Shown here: positions 1-8,695 of the stretch, piece after piece | How positions within the stretch are numbered: position 1 is the stretch's first letter | How the letters are laid out: the number at the start of each line of letters is the position of its first letter | NCBI GenBank assembly: GCA_023398575.1 | Contig: JAEWSC010000003.1 | Coordinates: 22,072-86,071, forward strand | Length of the DNA stretch: 64,000 nt | DNA from: Bacillota bacterium | GTDB taxonomy: Bacteria; Bacillota; Clostridia; Christensenellales; Aristaeellaceae | Direction: 5' to 3' | The notes under the pieces: generated by a model | Seen by the model: the letters and a program-made list of their open reading frames with translations, nothing else | Databases searched by the model: none | Told to the model about the DNA's origin: nothing | Made by a program: the position numbers and the translations under genes

Positions 1-2
1 AC

Positions 3-263
3 AAGCGCGGCAAAGGATATGGGCGCTTGATTACGCAAGAGCTGATCCAATACGCCACCAACCTTGGCGCGTCGTATGTGACATTGGAGGTTCGCCGCAC
101 AAACCATACAGCCCAAAGCCTATACAGGAGCCTTAACTTTCTGCAAGTGGGCTGCCGGAAACGCTATTATGAAGACAATGGCGAGGATGCTATTTTGATG
201 GCGTGCCAGACACTGCCGCCGGTTGATCCGAATTTTGCAGAAGAAGAAACGATTGAAATGTAA
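3..263 (+). CDS. rimI: Ribosomal-protein-alanine acetyltransferase, C-terminal part (RimI-like GNAT)
   Basis: The gene is cut by the window edge; about 87 C-terminal residues are visible. The reading frame opens with K-R-G-K-G-Y-G-R, the acetyl-CoA pyrophosphate-binding loop (R/Q-x-x-G-x-G/A) of GNAT enzymes. The sequence LEVRRTN-x-A-x-x-LYRSLNF follows, which is typical of RimI, the N-alpha-acetyltransferase of ribosomal protein S18. The family's Y-Y-x-D-x-G-E-D-A segment near the C-terminus is also present. RimI is inferred from these motifs; another GNAT with a protein substrate is possible because the N-terminal half is missing. The next gene is convergent. Confidence 0.75.
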   Translation, partial: KRGKGYGRLITQELIQYATNLGASYVTLEVRRTNHTAQSLYRSLNFLQVGCRKRYYEDNGEDAILMACQTLPPVDPNFAEEETIEM

Positions 264-269
264 CGTAAA

Positions 270-307
270 AGCCTGGGAGGACCTCAAAAGGTCAGGCACC
301 CCAGGCT
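270..307 (+). other. Nested inverted repeat after the rimI-like gene
   Basis: AGCCTGGG (270-277) pairs with CCCAGGCT (300-307), and GACCT (280-284) pairs with AGGTC (289-293) inside it. The hairpin lies just after the acetyltransferase stop codon. It has no T-run, so it may be an RNA-stabilising structure rather than a terminator. Confidence 0.4.
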
Positions 308-342
308 CTCAACTTGATAAGTTGCTTCATAGAAAAGCAAGC

Positions 343-1464
343 TCAATACATCAAAAACTCACACTCCAGCCGGCCGTTATACAGCCGGCGCTTTTTTTGC
401 GCACGGCCGCCGAAGCAGCGTTCAAAGCCGGGATGGCTGGTCAAAACGCCCATATGCCAGCTCTCATGCCGGTTTAGCAAGCTGCCCATCTGTCCATATA
501 AAGCTTCAGCGCTCTTTTTATCCCCCAGCCGCTCCCCATAGGGGGGATTGGCCAAAAAGACACCATTGCTTTTTTGCAGCTGAAGGGTGCGCAAATCCTT
601 GGTGTATACCTCAATCCGTCCCTCCAAACCGGCCTGGGCGATATGCTTTTTGCAAAGCTCCAGCGCCTTTCCATCAATATCGCTGCCGGAAATCCCTTTA
701 ACGAGACTGGGATCAAACGCCGCATTGGCCTTTTCACGAAGTGCCGCCCGCTCACGGGCCGGAAACATAGGCCATTTGTCGCAGGCGAACTCCCGGTTCA
801 GTCCCGGCGCACGGTTGGACATTATCATGGCCGCCTCAATTAAAATGGTGCCGGTGCCGCAGCAGGGGTCGTGAAGCGCATCCCCCGCTCTCCAGCGGGA
901 AAGCTTCACCAGCGCCGCCGCCAAGGTTTCCCGCAAGGGAGCTTCCCCGTTCCATGTACGGTAACCCCTGCGGTTTAAGGCCGTACCGGAAAGGTCTATG
1001 GTCAGGCGCGCAATGTCACCGTGCAAGCTGACGTCAATGGGATACACCGCGCCGGTTTCCTGGAACCAATCAGTTTTGTAGCGTTCCTTCAAGCGCTCGA
1101 CGATAGCCTTCTTAGTAATAGACTGGCAATCGCTCACGCTCATCAATTGGCTTCTGGCACACTTGCCAGATACGGGAAAGGATGCGTCCTTTGGCAAATA
1201 ATCCTCCCAGGCGATGGCCTTCACTGCCTGAAACAATTCTTCAAAAGTGAGTGTCTTTGCTTCCTTTAAGACTAATAGCACCCTGTCGGCGCAACGCAGC
1301 CAAAGACAAGCCTCGTATGCCCCTTGCACAGTTGCTTCGAATCTGGCACCGCCCAACTCTGCCTTTGCATTCTTGATTCCCAATGACTTTAATTCATCCG
1401 CTACTACGCCTTCCAGCCCGAAAGCGGCAGTCGCAAAATAGGTCTGCATATCCGTAATGGCCAT
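343..1464 (-). CDS. THUMP-domain class I RNA methyltransferase (RlmL/YpsC-like)
   Basis: 373 residues. The N-terminal half is a ferredoxin-like/THUMP RNA-binding region and the C-terminal half a Rossmann methyltransferase. SAM-binding motif I is D-P-C-C-G-T-G-T-I-L-I-E-A, and N-P-P-Y-G-E-R-L-G is the N6-adenine/N2-guanine catalytic motif (motif IV). By family it should methylate 23S rRNA, like the N-terminal module of E. coli RlmL or Bacillus YpsC. The ATG at 1464 was chosen because AAGGAGGG lies 4-5 nt upstream; an in-frame start 54 nt further upstream has no such site. It is transcribed divergently from priA. The exact target base cannot be read from sequence. Confidence 0.88.
   Translation of the reverse strand: MAITDMQTYFATAAFGLEGVVADELKSLGIKNAKAELGGARFEATVQGAYEACLWLRCADRVLLVLKEAKTLTFEELFQAVKAIAWEDYLPKDASFPVSGKCARSQLMSVSDCQSITKKAIVERLKERYKTDWFQETGAVYPIDVSLHGDIARLTIDLSGTALNRRGYRTWNGEAPLRETLAAALVKLSRWRAGDALHDPCCGTGTILIEAAMIMSNRAPGLNREFACDKWPMFPARERAALREKANAAFDPSLVKGISGSDIDGKALELCKKHIAQAGLEGRIEVYTKDLRTLQLQKSNGVFLANPPYGERLGDKKSAEALYGQMGSLLNRHESWHMGVLTSHPGFERCFGGRAQKKRRLYNGRLECEFLMY
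369..398 (+). terminator. Possible intrinsic terminator inside the opposing methyltransferase gene
   Basis: GCCGGC (369-374) pairs with GCCGGC (384-389) and is followed on the plus strand by a run of seven T (392-398). It could stop transcripts from the rimI-like gene. It overlaps the last codons of the convergent THUMP methyltransferase gene. Confidence 0.4.
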
Positions 1465-1583
1465 AATGCCCTCCTTGTTCAGTTCATTCATTATAAAGAT
1501 GGCGGATGGGAAAGTCAATCAAACCTATTTTGCTCTCAGAATGAAGCTCGCCCGCGAATTTGTCCGCAATCAAAAACCCGTGC

Positions 1584-1612
1584 TTGTGTAAACAGACGGT
1601 TGACGGTATAAT
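1584..1612 (+). promoter_or_regulatory. Sigma-A-type promoter for priA
   Basis: TTGTGT (1584-1589), a 17-nt spacer and TATAAT (1607-1612) stand 34 nt before the priA start codon. The -10 element is consensus and the -35 is 4 of 6. Confidence 0.6.
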
Positions 1613-1646
1613 AAAAGTTGGCATTTTGTAAGTAGGAGGCGAAGAC

Positions 1647-3887
1647 ATGTTTGTCCAGGTGATCGTGGATATCATACACGAAAACGTGGCCCATGTCTTT
1701 ACCTACAAGGTGCCGGAGGGCATAAACCTATCACGGGGAACCAGGGTTTTAGTGCCCTTTGGTCCCAGAACGGTGGAAGGCCTGGTGCTTTCCGCCTCAG
1801 AGGATACGGAATATCCCAAAGAGAAGATCAAGGCCATTGTAAAGCCGTTGGAGGATTATCCCGCGGTACTCCCAGCGTTGATCGATCTTGCCGTGGAGAT
1901 GGCAGAAAAAAGCCACTGCCCCTTGGCAGAGACCCTGCGGCTAATGCTACCGGCCGTTATGCGCGGCGGTAAAGTCAAGGAAAAAACGGAGCCACTGGCA
2001 AGGCTGTCAATCCCCAGAGAAGAAGCGGAAGCGGCCGCCTTTGCACAAAAGCGCTCTCCCCGCCGTGCTCTTCTTTTGACGCTACTAAAAGATGGAGAAC
2101 CCCACCCCATCAGGGAACTTGCCCTCATGGTCAAAGACCCTATGGAAGCGCTGAAAAAGCTGGAGGCTATGAGCCTTGTCGCCATTTTGCATCAAGAGGT
2201 TCTCCGCGCGCCTTATGAGGACATGATCACAAGAAAGGTTTCTGATCCTGACTTGATGCCGGCTCAGCAGGAAGTTCTGGATGAGATGGAACCAGCCCTT
2301 TTACAGGGCAATGGCGCGTTTTTGCTCCATGGCGTTACCGGTTCCGGCAAGACGGAGGTATATATCCGCCTGATACGCAAGGCGTTGACCTTGCAAAAAG
2401 GGGCCATTGTACTGGTGCCGGAAATCGCGCTGACACCGCAAATGGTACAGTGGTTTCGAGACCGGTTCGGCCCCATTGCCGCAGTGCTGCATTCCCGGCT
2501 GACACCGGGAGAGCGGTTTGACGAATGGCGGCGTATCCGCCGCGGTCAGGCAAGAGTTGTGGTAGGCGCACGGTCGGCGGTATTCGCACCAGTGACAAAT
2601 CTGGGGCTGATCGTGGTGGATGAGGAGCATGAGCAAAGCTACCTAAGCGAGCATCACCCAAGATACGATGCCAGGGAGGTTGCCCAAAGCAGATGCCTTC
2701 GGGAAGGTGGCATATTACTCCTCAGTAGTGCCACTCCAAGCATTTTAACCTTTGCCAAAGCAATGCGCGGCGTTTATACCCTGCTGGAAATGCCCTTTCG
2801 AGTCATGGATCGTCCCTTGCCCCAAGTGCATGTGGTGGATATGCGCAAGGAATTAAACGCAGGCAACCGCTCCATCTTCAGCATGCTTTTGCAGGAAAAG
2901 CTAAAAGCGTGCATGGCCAAGGGCAATCAGGCTATGCTGTTTTTGAACAGGCGCGGCTATCACTCTTTTGTTTCCTGCCGGGGCTGCGGCTACGTGGTCA
3001 AGTGCGGACAGTGTGACATCGCCATGACCTATCACCAATTGGGCGGTGACGGGCGCATGCATTGCCACTACTGCGGGTACTCGGCCAATCCGCCGGATAA
3101 GTGCCCCGAATGCGGCAGCAAGTACATCCGCTTCTTTGGCCTTGGCACCCAGCGCGTGGAGGAAGAAGTGCAAAAGCTGCTGCCGGGTATCAAAGCCCTG
3201 CGCATGGACAATGACACCACCACCGGCAAGGATGCCCATCACAAAATGCTTTCCAGCTTTCGTGCTGGTGAAGCTCGCGTTTTGATCGGCACACAGATGA
3301 TCGCCAAAGGCCTGGACTTTCCCAACGTAACGCTGGTAGGTGTAGTAGCGGCAGATATGACACTAAATTTGCCCGACTACCGCAGCCCGGAACGCACCTT
3401 CCAGCTGTTGACCCAGGTAGCCGGCCGGGCAGGCCGGGCCAGCTCCCCGGGCGAGGTGGTAGTGCAAACCTACAAGCCGGAGCATCCGGTTATCCTTGCC
3501 TCTGCTGATCAGGATTACCGGGCCTTTTACCAGATGGAGTTCCAGCGCCGGCGCACGGGGCTATATCCGCCGTTTACGGTGCTCTGCCGGCTACTGGTGG
3601 AAAGTGCACAAGGCATAACAGCACAAAAGTCCTGCCAGAAGCTGTATGATGCTTGCCAAGACTATGTAAAAGAGCATCCCCAGCTTCAAAAGCGGGTACT
3701 GATGATGCGGATGGATGTTGCTCCTGTAAAAATGATCCGCGGTAAAATACGTTACCATGTGCTGCTGAAGCTCTTCGAGCATCCGGATACCATTCCCCTG
3801 GCGGCGTTTTTAAGCGACTTAAGCCAGGCAGAATCAAGCCCCGGATGCCAGGTATATTTTGAATGGAACCCCGCATCATTAATGTAA
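1647..3887 (+). CDS. priA: Primosomal protein N' (replication restart helicase PriA)
   Basis: 746 residues, normal length. PriA is a 3'-5' superfamily 2 helicase that reloads the replisome at stalled forks. The DNA-binding wing domain covers about residues 1-100. Walker A GVTGSGKT is at 229-236 and the Walker B box DEEH at 325-328. Eight cysteines of the two zinc sites are all present (444, 447, 453, 456, 473, 476, 486, 489). The late helicase motifs G-T-Q-M-I-A-K-G-L-D-F and Q-V-A-G-R-A-G-R follow. The ATG has AGGAGG nine nt upstream. It is the first gene of a long plus-strand housekeeping run. Confidence 0.97.
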   Translation: MFVQVIVDIIHENVAHVFTYKVPEGINLSRGTRVLVPFGPRTVEGLVLSASEDTEYPKEKIKAIVKPLEDYPAVLPALIDLAVEMAEKSHCPLAETLRLMLPAVMRGGKVKEKTEPLARLSIPREEAEAAAFAQKRSPRRALLLTLLKDGEPHPIRELALMVKDPMEALKKLEAMSLVAILHQEVLRAPYEDMITRKVSDPDLMPAQQEVLDEMEPALLQGNGAFLLHGVTGSGKTEVYIRLIRKALTLQKGAIVLVPEIALTPQMVQWFRDRFGPIAAVLHSRLTPGERFDEWRRIRRGQARVVVGARSAVFAPVTNLGLIVVDEEHEQSYLSEHHPRYDAREVAQSRCLREGGILLLSSATPSILTFAKAMRGVYTLLEMPFRVMDRPLPQVHVVDMRKELNAGNRSIFSMLLQEKLKACMAKGNQAMLFLNRRGYHSFVSCRGCGYVVKCGQCDIAMTYHQLGGDGRMHCHYCGYSANPPDKCPECGSKYIRFFGLGTQRVEEEVQKLLPGIKALRMDNDTTTGKDAHHKMLSSFRAGEARVLIGTQMIAKGLDFPNVTLVGVVAADMTLNLPDYRSPERTFQLLTQVAGRAGRASSPGEVVVQTYKPEHPVILASADQDYRAFYQMEFQRRRTGLYPPFTVLCRLLVESAQGITAQKSCQKLYDACQDYVKEHPQLQKRVLMMRMDVAPVKMIRGKIRYHVLLKLFEHPDTIPLAAFLSDLSQAESSPGCQVYFEWNPASLM

Positions 3888-3913
3888 TTTGACGACAAGG
3901 AAAGGACGATAGA

Positions 3914-4414
3914 ATGGGTATACGGAATATTGTAAAAATCGGTGATGAAGGCCTTCGCAAGGTGGCAAAGCCTGTTGCAAAGTTTGACCTCCGGCTGTGG
4001 CTGCTGCTCAAGGATATGGCCGATACCATGTATAAAGCGGATGGTGCAGGCTTGGCTGCCCCGCAGGTGGGCATTTTGCGCCGTGTGGTAGTGGTGGATG
4101 ATGGAAATGGACTCATCGAACTGGTCAACCCCGAAATTATCGCAACCGAAGGCGAACAGTGTGGCCCGGAAGGGTGCCTGAGCATTCCAGGCCGTCAGGG
4201 TCTTGTGTGTCGGCCTCACAAAGTCACTGTCAGAGCCCAGGACAGGCAAGGCAAGTTTTTTGAAAAAACCGGCGAGGGGCTATTGGCACGCGCCTTCTGC
4301 CATGAGATTGATCACCTGAACGGTGTATTGTATGTAGACCTCATGGAACGCGAAATCTTCCCCGAGGATGAGACGGAAGACGACAATGATGCTGATATAG
4401 CGGTCAGGGAGTGA
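3914..4414 (+). CDS. def: Peptide deformylase
   Basis: 166 residues. Removes the formyl group from the N-terminal Met of nascent proteins, using a divalent metal. All three family motifs are visible: G-A-G-L-A-A-P-Q-V-G (44-53), E-G-C-L-S with metal ligand Cys88, and C-H-E-I-D-H with metal ligands His130 and His134 and catalytic Glu131. The short acidic tail (E-D-E-T-E-D-D-N-D) is common in type 1 clostridial enzymes. It lies four nt before fmt, so formylation and deformylation enzymes are co-expressed. Confidence 0.97.
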   Translation: MGIRNIVKIGDEGLRKVAKPVAKFDLRLWLLLKDMADTMYKADGAGLAAPQVGILRRVVVVDDGNGLIELVNPEIIATEGEQCGPEGCLSIPGRQGLVCRPHKVTVRAQDRQGKFFEKTGEGLLARAFCHEIDHLNGVLYVDLMEREIFPEDETEDDNDADIAVRE

Positions 4415-4418
4415 CTGG

Positions 4419-5357
4419 ATGCGAATTGTTTTCATGGGCACCCCGGAATTTGCCGTTCCCTCGCTGCGTGCGCTTGTCGAAACAGGATATGAAGTAGTGG
4501 GCGTATTTACACAGCCCGACAAACCCAAGGGCCGCGGCAATAAACTGGCCCCAAGCCCGGTCAAGGAGTATGCTCTCGCCCATCAAATCCCCGTCTTCCA
4601 GCCCATTCGCATCCGCAAGGATGGCGTGGAGGATTTAAAAGGTCTTTCGCCGGATCTCTGCGTCACTGCGGCGTTTGGCCAAATCTTATCCCAGGAGATA
4701 TTGGATATCCCCCGTCTTGGCACGGTGAACGTTCACGCCTCATTGCTCCCACGCCATCGTGGCAGCGCACCCATCAACTGGTGCATTTTGATGGGTGATA
4801 CCAAAACGGGTATTACCACCATGATGACCGATAAGGGCATTGATACGGGTGATATGCTGCTTGTTGCAGAAACAGAAATTCTACCTGGTGAGACCGCAGG
4901 CGAGCTCAGCAACCGGCTGTCAGAAATAGGCGCCAAGACGTTACTCGATACATTGCAATTAATAAAAGAAGGCCACTGCCCAAGGTTTATGCAAAACCAT
5001 GATGCCCACACCTACGAACCGATGCTTAAAAAGGAAATGGGCCTCATCGACTGGCAGAAAAGCGCCGATGAAATTATCAATCAGGTACGGGGCCTCGACC
5101 CTTGGCCGGGCACCCACACACCTTTCCCCGAAGGCACATTGAAAGTCCTGAGGGCAAAAGCGGAGAATGAATTATCCGGTCAGCCTGGGCAGGTGCTGCT
5201 GGCTGATAGCAAGCAGGGGCTTGTCATTGCTGCCGGCAAAGGCGCTGTAAGAATTTTGATATTGCAAGCCCCCGGCGGAAAGCAAATGGATGCCAAGGAT
5301 TATTTACGCGGACACCCCTTACAAACAGGAATAATATGGCAGGAGCGTGCTGAATGA
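4419..5357 (+). CDS. fmt: Methionyl-tRNA formyltransferase
   Basis: 312 residues. Transfers a formyl group from 10-formyl-THF to Met-tRNA for initiation. The N-terminal hydrolase-type domain carries the catalytic set Asn104, His106 (in N-V-H-A-S-L-L-P-x-x-R-G-x-A-P-I) and Asp142 (I-D-T-G-D), matching Asn106/His108/Asp144 of the E. coli enzyme. The C-terminal OB-fold tRNA-binding domain starts near residue 205. The stop codon overlaps the rsmB start (ATGA), which couples translation of the two. Confidence 0.97.
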   Translation: MRIVFMGTPEFAVPSLRALVETGYEVVGVFTQPDKPKGRGNKLAPSPVKEYALAHQIPVFQPIRIRKDGVEDLKGLSPDLCVTAAFGQILSQEILDIPRLGTVNVHASLLPRHRGSAPINWCILMGDTKTGITTMMTDKGIDTGDMLLVAETEILPGETAGELSNRLSEIGAKTLLDTLQLIKEGHCPRFMQNHDAHTYEPMLKKEMGLIDWQKSADEIINQVRGLDPWPGTHTPFPEGTLKVLRAKAENELSGQPGQVLLADSKQGLVIAAGKGAVRILILQAPGGKQMDAKDYLRGHPLQTGIIWQERAE

Positions 5358-7627
5358 ACGATTCCAGAAAACCACCCTTCCCAAATAAGAAACCGGTCCG
5401 CCCTGTCCATCAAACTGCGGGCAATAAGCCTGCAGACGGCGAACCCAGATATGGCCGCCCTGCAAGCGCTGCCCCGGCTGGTGATAAGCCTGCAGGAGAA
5501 AAGCAAGCCTTCGGGCGCCCTGCCGGAGATAAGCCCTTCCGTCCAAGGCCTGCCGGCGGCAAGCCTGCATATGGCAGACCAAATTTTGCGCGCCCTGCAA
5601 ACGCCGCTCCGGGTGGTGATAAGCCTGAAGGAGAAAAGCCAGCCTTCGGCCGTCCTTCTGGTGCAAGACCAGCAAGCGGAAGGCCATTCCAACCCAGGCC
5701 TGCCGGTGGCAAGCCTGCATATGGCAGACCAAATTTTGCGCGCCCTGCTAACGCTGCTCCGGGCAGTGATACACCTGCAGGAGAAAAGCCAGCCTTCGGC
5801 CGCCAGGCAGGTGCGAGACCAGCAAGCGGAAGGCCATTCCAACCAAGGCCAGCTGGCGGCAAGCCTGCATATGGCAGGCCAAATTTTTCGCGCCCTGCTA
5901 ACGCTGCTCCGGGTAGTGAAAAGCCTGAAGGAGAAAAGCCAGCCTTCGGCCGCCCCGCAGGTGCAAGACCATCCGGGGATAAGCCTTTCCGTCCAAGGCC
6001 TGCTGGCGGCAAGCCTGCTTATGGCAGACCAAATTTTGCACGCCCTGCTAACGCTGCTCCGAGTGGGGATGAACCCACAGGCGAAAACCGCACTTTCAGC
6101 GGTCCTGCCGGTGTAAGACCATCCAGTGGCAGACCATTTCAACCAAGGCCCGCAGGCGGAAAGCCTGCATACCGCCGTCCGGATGGCGCAAAGCCCACTT
6201 TCCGCCCCGCCGGTGGTCCGGGAAGGCCTGCCATTTCCAGAGATCAAAGGCCTGCTTTCAAAGCATCCCCAGCGCCTGCCACCACCATGTCCTTGGGTGC
6301 GCGGCGTTTGGCACTAAACATCTTGCAGGACGTGCACAGAGACGGTGCCTTCGCTTCCCTGGCGCTGGACAAGCGTTTGAAGGACAGCGGTCTTGCGGCC
6401 TTGGACAAACGCCTGGCAGCCAATATCGTATATGGTACGCTGGAAAACCGTATCCGCATCGATTATGCGCTGGACAGCCTGTTGACTCAGAAGGATGCCG
6501 ATCCCCTCATCCGCGACATTCTGCGTTTGAGCGCCTATCAGATTCTTTTCCTGGACAAGGTGCCCGACAGCGCCGCCGTCAACGAGGGTGTCAAACTATG
6601 CAAGGAAGCCGGGATGGAGCCGTTATCCGGCTTTGTCAATGGTGTCTTGCGTAACCTGATTCGTCAAAGGGATGAAATCGCCTGGCCCAAACGCGAGGAC
6701 GGAGAGGCTAGGTACATATCCGTACTCCATTCGGTACCGGAGTGGCTGGTGGAACGGCTGATTGGGGCTTATGGTGTGGAGATGGCAGAAGCCATCTGCT
6801 CCCACCGCGTGAGCCAACATGACACCCCCATCCGCCCCAACCGCATGAAGCTTACCGATGAAGCCTTTGAACAGCTGCTTGAACGTAAGGTCTGGAAAGC
6901 TGAAAAGGCACAGGTCCCCCATGTGTGGCGTATCGGCAATGCGCTTGATATTGGCAGTGATGCCGACTACCGAAAAGGACTTTTCTCCATTCAGGGAGAA
7001 AGCAGCGTGCTGGCGGCAGAAGCCGTAGGCGTCAAGCGTGGCATGCAGGTGCTGGATGCCTGCGCAGCGCCGGGTGGTAAGGCCGTGTTGATGGCTGAAA
7101 TCATGGACGGCACTGGCCGCGTTCACGCCTGGGACCTGCATGAGCATCGCGTCGCTCTCATCCAAGCTGCCGCCAAGCGGCTGCAGCTGGAGAACCTGCG
7201 TCCCATGGTGCGTGATGCAGCTGCGCAGCGGGATGAACTAATTGATACTTTCGACGCCGTACTGCTGGATGCACCTTGCTCTGGTCTTGGTGTCATGCTG
7301 GAAAAGCCGGACGTCAAATACAGGCAATCGGCGGAATCTGTTGATGCACTGGTGCAGATGCAGAAAAAACTGCTTGACGTGCTGAGCCAATACGTAAAAA
7401 AAGGCGGCGTGTTAGTATACGCCACCTGCTCCATACTGCCGGAGGAAAACAGCCAGCAGATTGAAGCGTTCTTATCTTCCCACAAAGATTTTGCGCTTTC
7501 TCCTCTGCCCGCGAGCATACCCGAAAAATTCCGCGCGCTGTATGGCGAAAATGGGCTGCAGCTGTTCGCCCACAGAGACGGTTTGGAGGGCTTCTTTATC
7601 GCACGGCTTGTAAGGAAAGGAAACTGA
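5354..7627 (+). CDS. rsmB: 16S rRNA (cytosine-967-C5)-methyltransferase RsmB with a repetitive N-terminal extension
   Basis: 757 residues, against about 440-450 for usual RsmB. From about residue 311 it is an ordinary enzyme: a NusB-like RNA-binding domain, then the Rossmann domain with SAM motif D568-A-C-A-A-P-G-G-K, D-A-P-C642-S-G and A-T-C692-S; these are the two cysteines used by m5C methyltransferases. Residues 1-310 are unrelated: rich in Pro, Gly, Arg, Ala and Lys, with four 50-residue tandem units and degenerate ends, probably disordered and very basic. The frame is continuous from an ATG overlapping the fmt stop, and no methionine with a good ribosome site is evident at the domain boundary. 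The extension may bind rRNA; that is inference. Confidence 0.93.
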   Translation: MNDSRKPPFPNKKPVRPVHQTAGNKPADGEPRYGRPASAAPAGDKPAGEKQAFGRPAGDKPFRPRPAGGKPAYGRPNFARPANAAPGGDKPEGEKPAFGRPSGARPASGRPFQPRPAGGKPAYGRPNFARPANAAPGSDTPAGEKPAFGRQAGARPASGRPFQPRPAGGKPAYGRPNFSRPANAAPGSEKPEGEKPAFGRPAGARPSGDKPFRPRPAGGKPAYGRPNFARPANAAPSGDEPTGENRTFSGPAGVRPSSGRPFQPRPAGGKPAYRRPDGAKPTFRPAGGPGRPAISRDQRPAFKASPAPATTMSLGARRLALNILQDVHRDGAFASLALDKRLKDSGLAALDKRLAANIVYGTLENRIRIDYALDSLLTQKDADPLIRDILRLSAYQILFLDKVPDSAAVNEGVKLCKEAGMEPLSGFVNGVLRNLIRQRDEIAWPKREDGEARYISVLHSVPEWLVERLIGAYGVEMAEAICSHRVSQHDTPIRPNRMKLTDEAFEQLLERKVWKAEKAQVPHVWRIGNALDIGSDADYRKGLFSIQGESSVLAAEAVGVKRGMQVLDACAAPGGKAVLMAEIMDGTGRVHAWDLHEHRVALIQAAAKRLQLENLRPMVRDAAAQRDELIDTFDAVLLDAPCSGLGVMLEKPDVKYRQSAESVDALVQMQKKLLDVLSQYVKKGGVLVYATCSILPEENSQQIEAFLSSHKDFALSPLPASIPEKFRALYGENGLQLFAHRDGLEGFFIARLVRKGN
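5546..6145 (+). repeat. Four 150-bp tandem repeats coding a 50-residue unit in RsmB
   Basis: Units run 5546-5695, 5696-5845, 5846-5995 and 5996-6145, with degenerate partial units on both sides (from about 5440 and to about 6220). Each codes RPAGGKPAYGRPNFARPANA followed by a more variable 30 residues ending G-R-P-F-Q-P or D-K-P-F-R-P. Length is conserved exactly, so the array grows by whole in-frame units. The repetition also keeps other frames open, giving spurious long ORFs on both strands. Confidence 0.93.
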
Positions 7628-7628
7628 C

Positions 7629-8663
7629 ATGGATCACCCCCAACTGTTGGGCTATTTGCCAGAGGAACTCGCCGCGCTATTCAAAGAGCAAGGTCAGCCT
7701 GCTTTCCGATCTGAGCAGGTATTTACCTGGCTCCACCGTGGTGCAGACTTTGGCGAAATGACCAACCTTCCCAAGGCCCTTCGGGAATGGTTGATGGAAA
7801 ACGCTGTGGCACAGCCTGTATCCATATTGGAAACCCACGTTTCCCAATTGGATGGCACAGTTAAGTTTCTGTTTGGCATGACGGATGGAAACTGCGTCGA
7901 AGGTGTGCTGATGAGTTATCATCACGGTCATACCCTGTGTATTTCCACGCAGGTAGGCTGCCGTATGGGCTGCTCTTTTTGCGCAAGTACACTTGATGGC
8001 TGCATCAGAAACCTTTCTGCGGCAGAGATGCTGGGGCAGATTCAGTGTGCCAACCGCCATCTGGCCGGAGAGGCAAAGGTACATAACATTGTATTAATGG
8101 GCAGCGGCGAACCTTTGGACAATTACGAGAATGTGATGCGTTTTTTCCGGCTGGTGAATCACGAAAAAGGCCTAAACATCAGCCTTCGCAGCGTATCCTT
8201 GAGCACTTGCGGCCTGGCGGATAAAATTCGCGACTTGGCGGAGGAAGGGTTTCCTGTCACGCTTTCGGTATCGCTCCATGCACCAAACGATGAAATTCGC
8301 AGGCAAACCATGCCGGTATCCAAGGCTTTTCCAATGGATGTACTGCTTAGCGCCTGCCGCTACTACATTGAAAAAACAGGTCGCCGTGTTGTATTCGAAT
8401 ACGCGCTAATCGACGGCATCAACGCAGAACCCGTTCATGCACTTGAACTTGCGCAGCGGTTGCGGGGCATGCAATGCCATGTAAACGTCATTCCATTAAA
8501 CAGCGTTGCGGAACGGGATTTGAAAGGTGTCTCAGAAGCAAAGATCAAAGCCTTTTTGCAAACGCTATCCGACCGCCACATCTCAGCCACGCGGCGCAGG
8601 GAAATGGGCGATGATATTCAAGGCGCCTGCGGCCAATTGCGCAGGAAATTGCTAAAGCTTTGA
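7629..8663 (+). CDS. rlmN: Dual-specificity 23S rRNA A2503 / tRNA A37 C2-methyltransferase
   Basis: 344 residues. Radical SAM enzyme that methylates C2 of adenine. The cluster motif is C111-x3-C115-x2-C118 in G-C-R-M-G-C-S-F-C. The second catalytic cysteine lies in the C-terminal G-A-C334-G-Q-L motif and the general base Glu91 in E-G-V-L-M. The substrate-binding run M-G-S-G-E-P-L-D-N-Y is intact, and all catalytic residues of an RlmN are present (not Cfr-like in context). It starts one base after the rsmB stop region, with AGGAAAGG upstream. Confidence 0.96.
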   Translation: MDHPQLLGYLPEELAALFKEQGQPAFRSEQVFTWLHRGADFGEMTNLPKALREWLMENAVAQPVSILETHVSQLDGTVKFLFGMTDGNCVEGVLMSYHHGHTLCISTQVGCRMGCSFCASTLDGCIRNLSAAEMLGQIQCANRHLAGEAKVHNIVLMGSGEPLDNYENVMRFFRLVNHEKGLNISLRSVSLSTCGLADKIRDLAEEGFPVTLSVSLHAPNDEIRRQTMPVSKAFPMDVLLSACRYYIEKTGRRVVFEYALIDGINAEPVHALELAQRLRGMQCHVNVIPLNSVAERDLKGVSEAKIKAFLQTLSDRHISATRRREMGDDIQGACGQLRRKLLKL

Positions 8664-8695
8664 GGAATGATAACCCTATACCAAGGAGGGATACC

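Noticed and set aside
5546..6145. The rsmB repeat array as a CRISPR or intergenic repeat
   Set aside because: Units are contiguous 150-mers without spacers and in frame with the coding sequence.
5300..6247. Long open frames on the minus strand and in a second plus frame across the rsmB repeats
   Set aside because: They are products of the GC-rich 150-bp repeats, which keep several frames open. None has a family match or a suitable ribosome site, and they oppose a well-supported gene.
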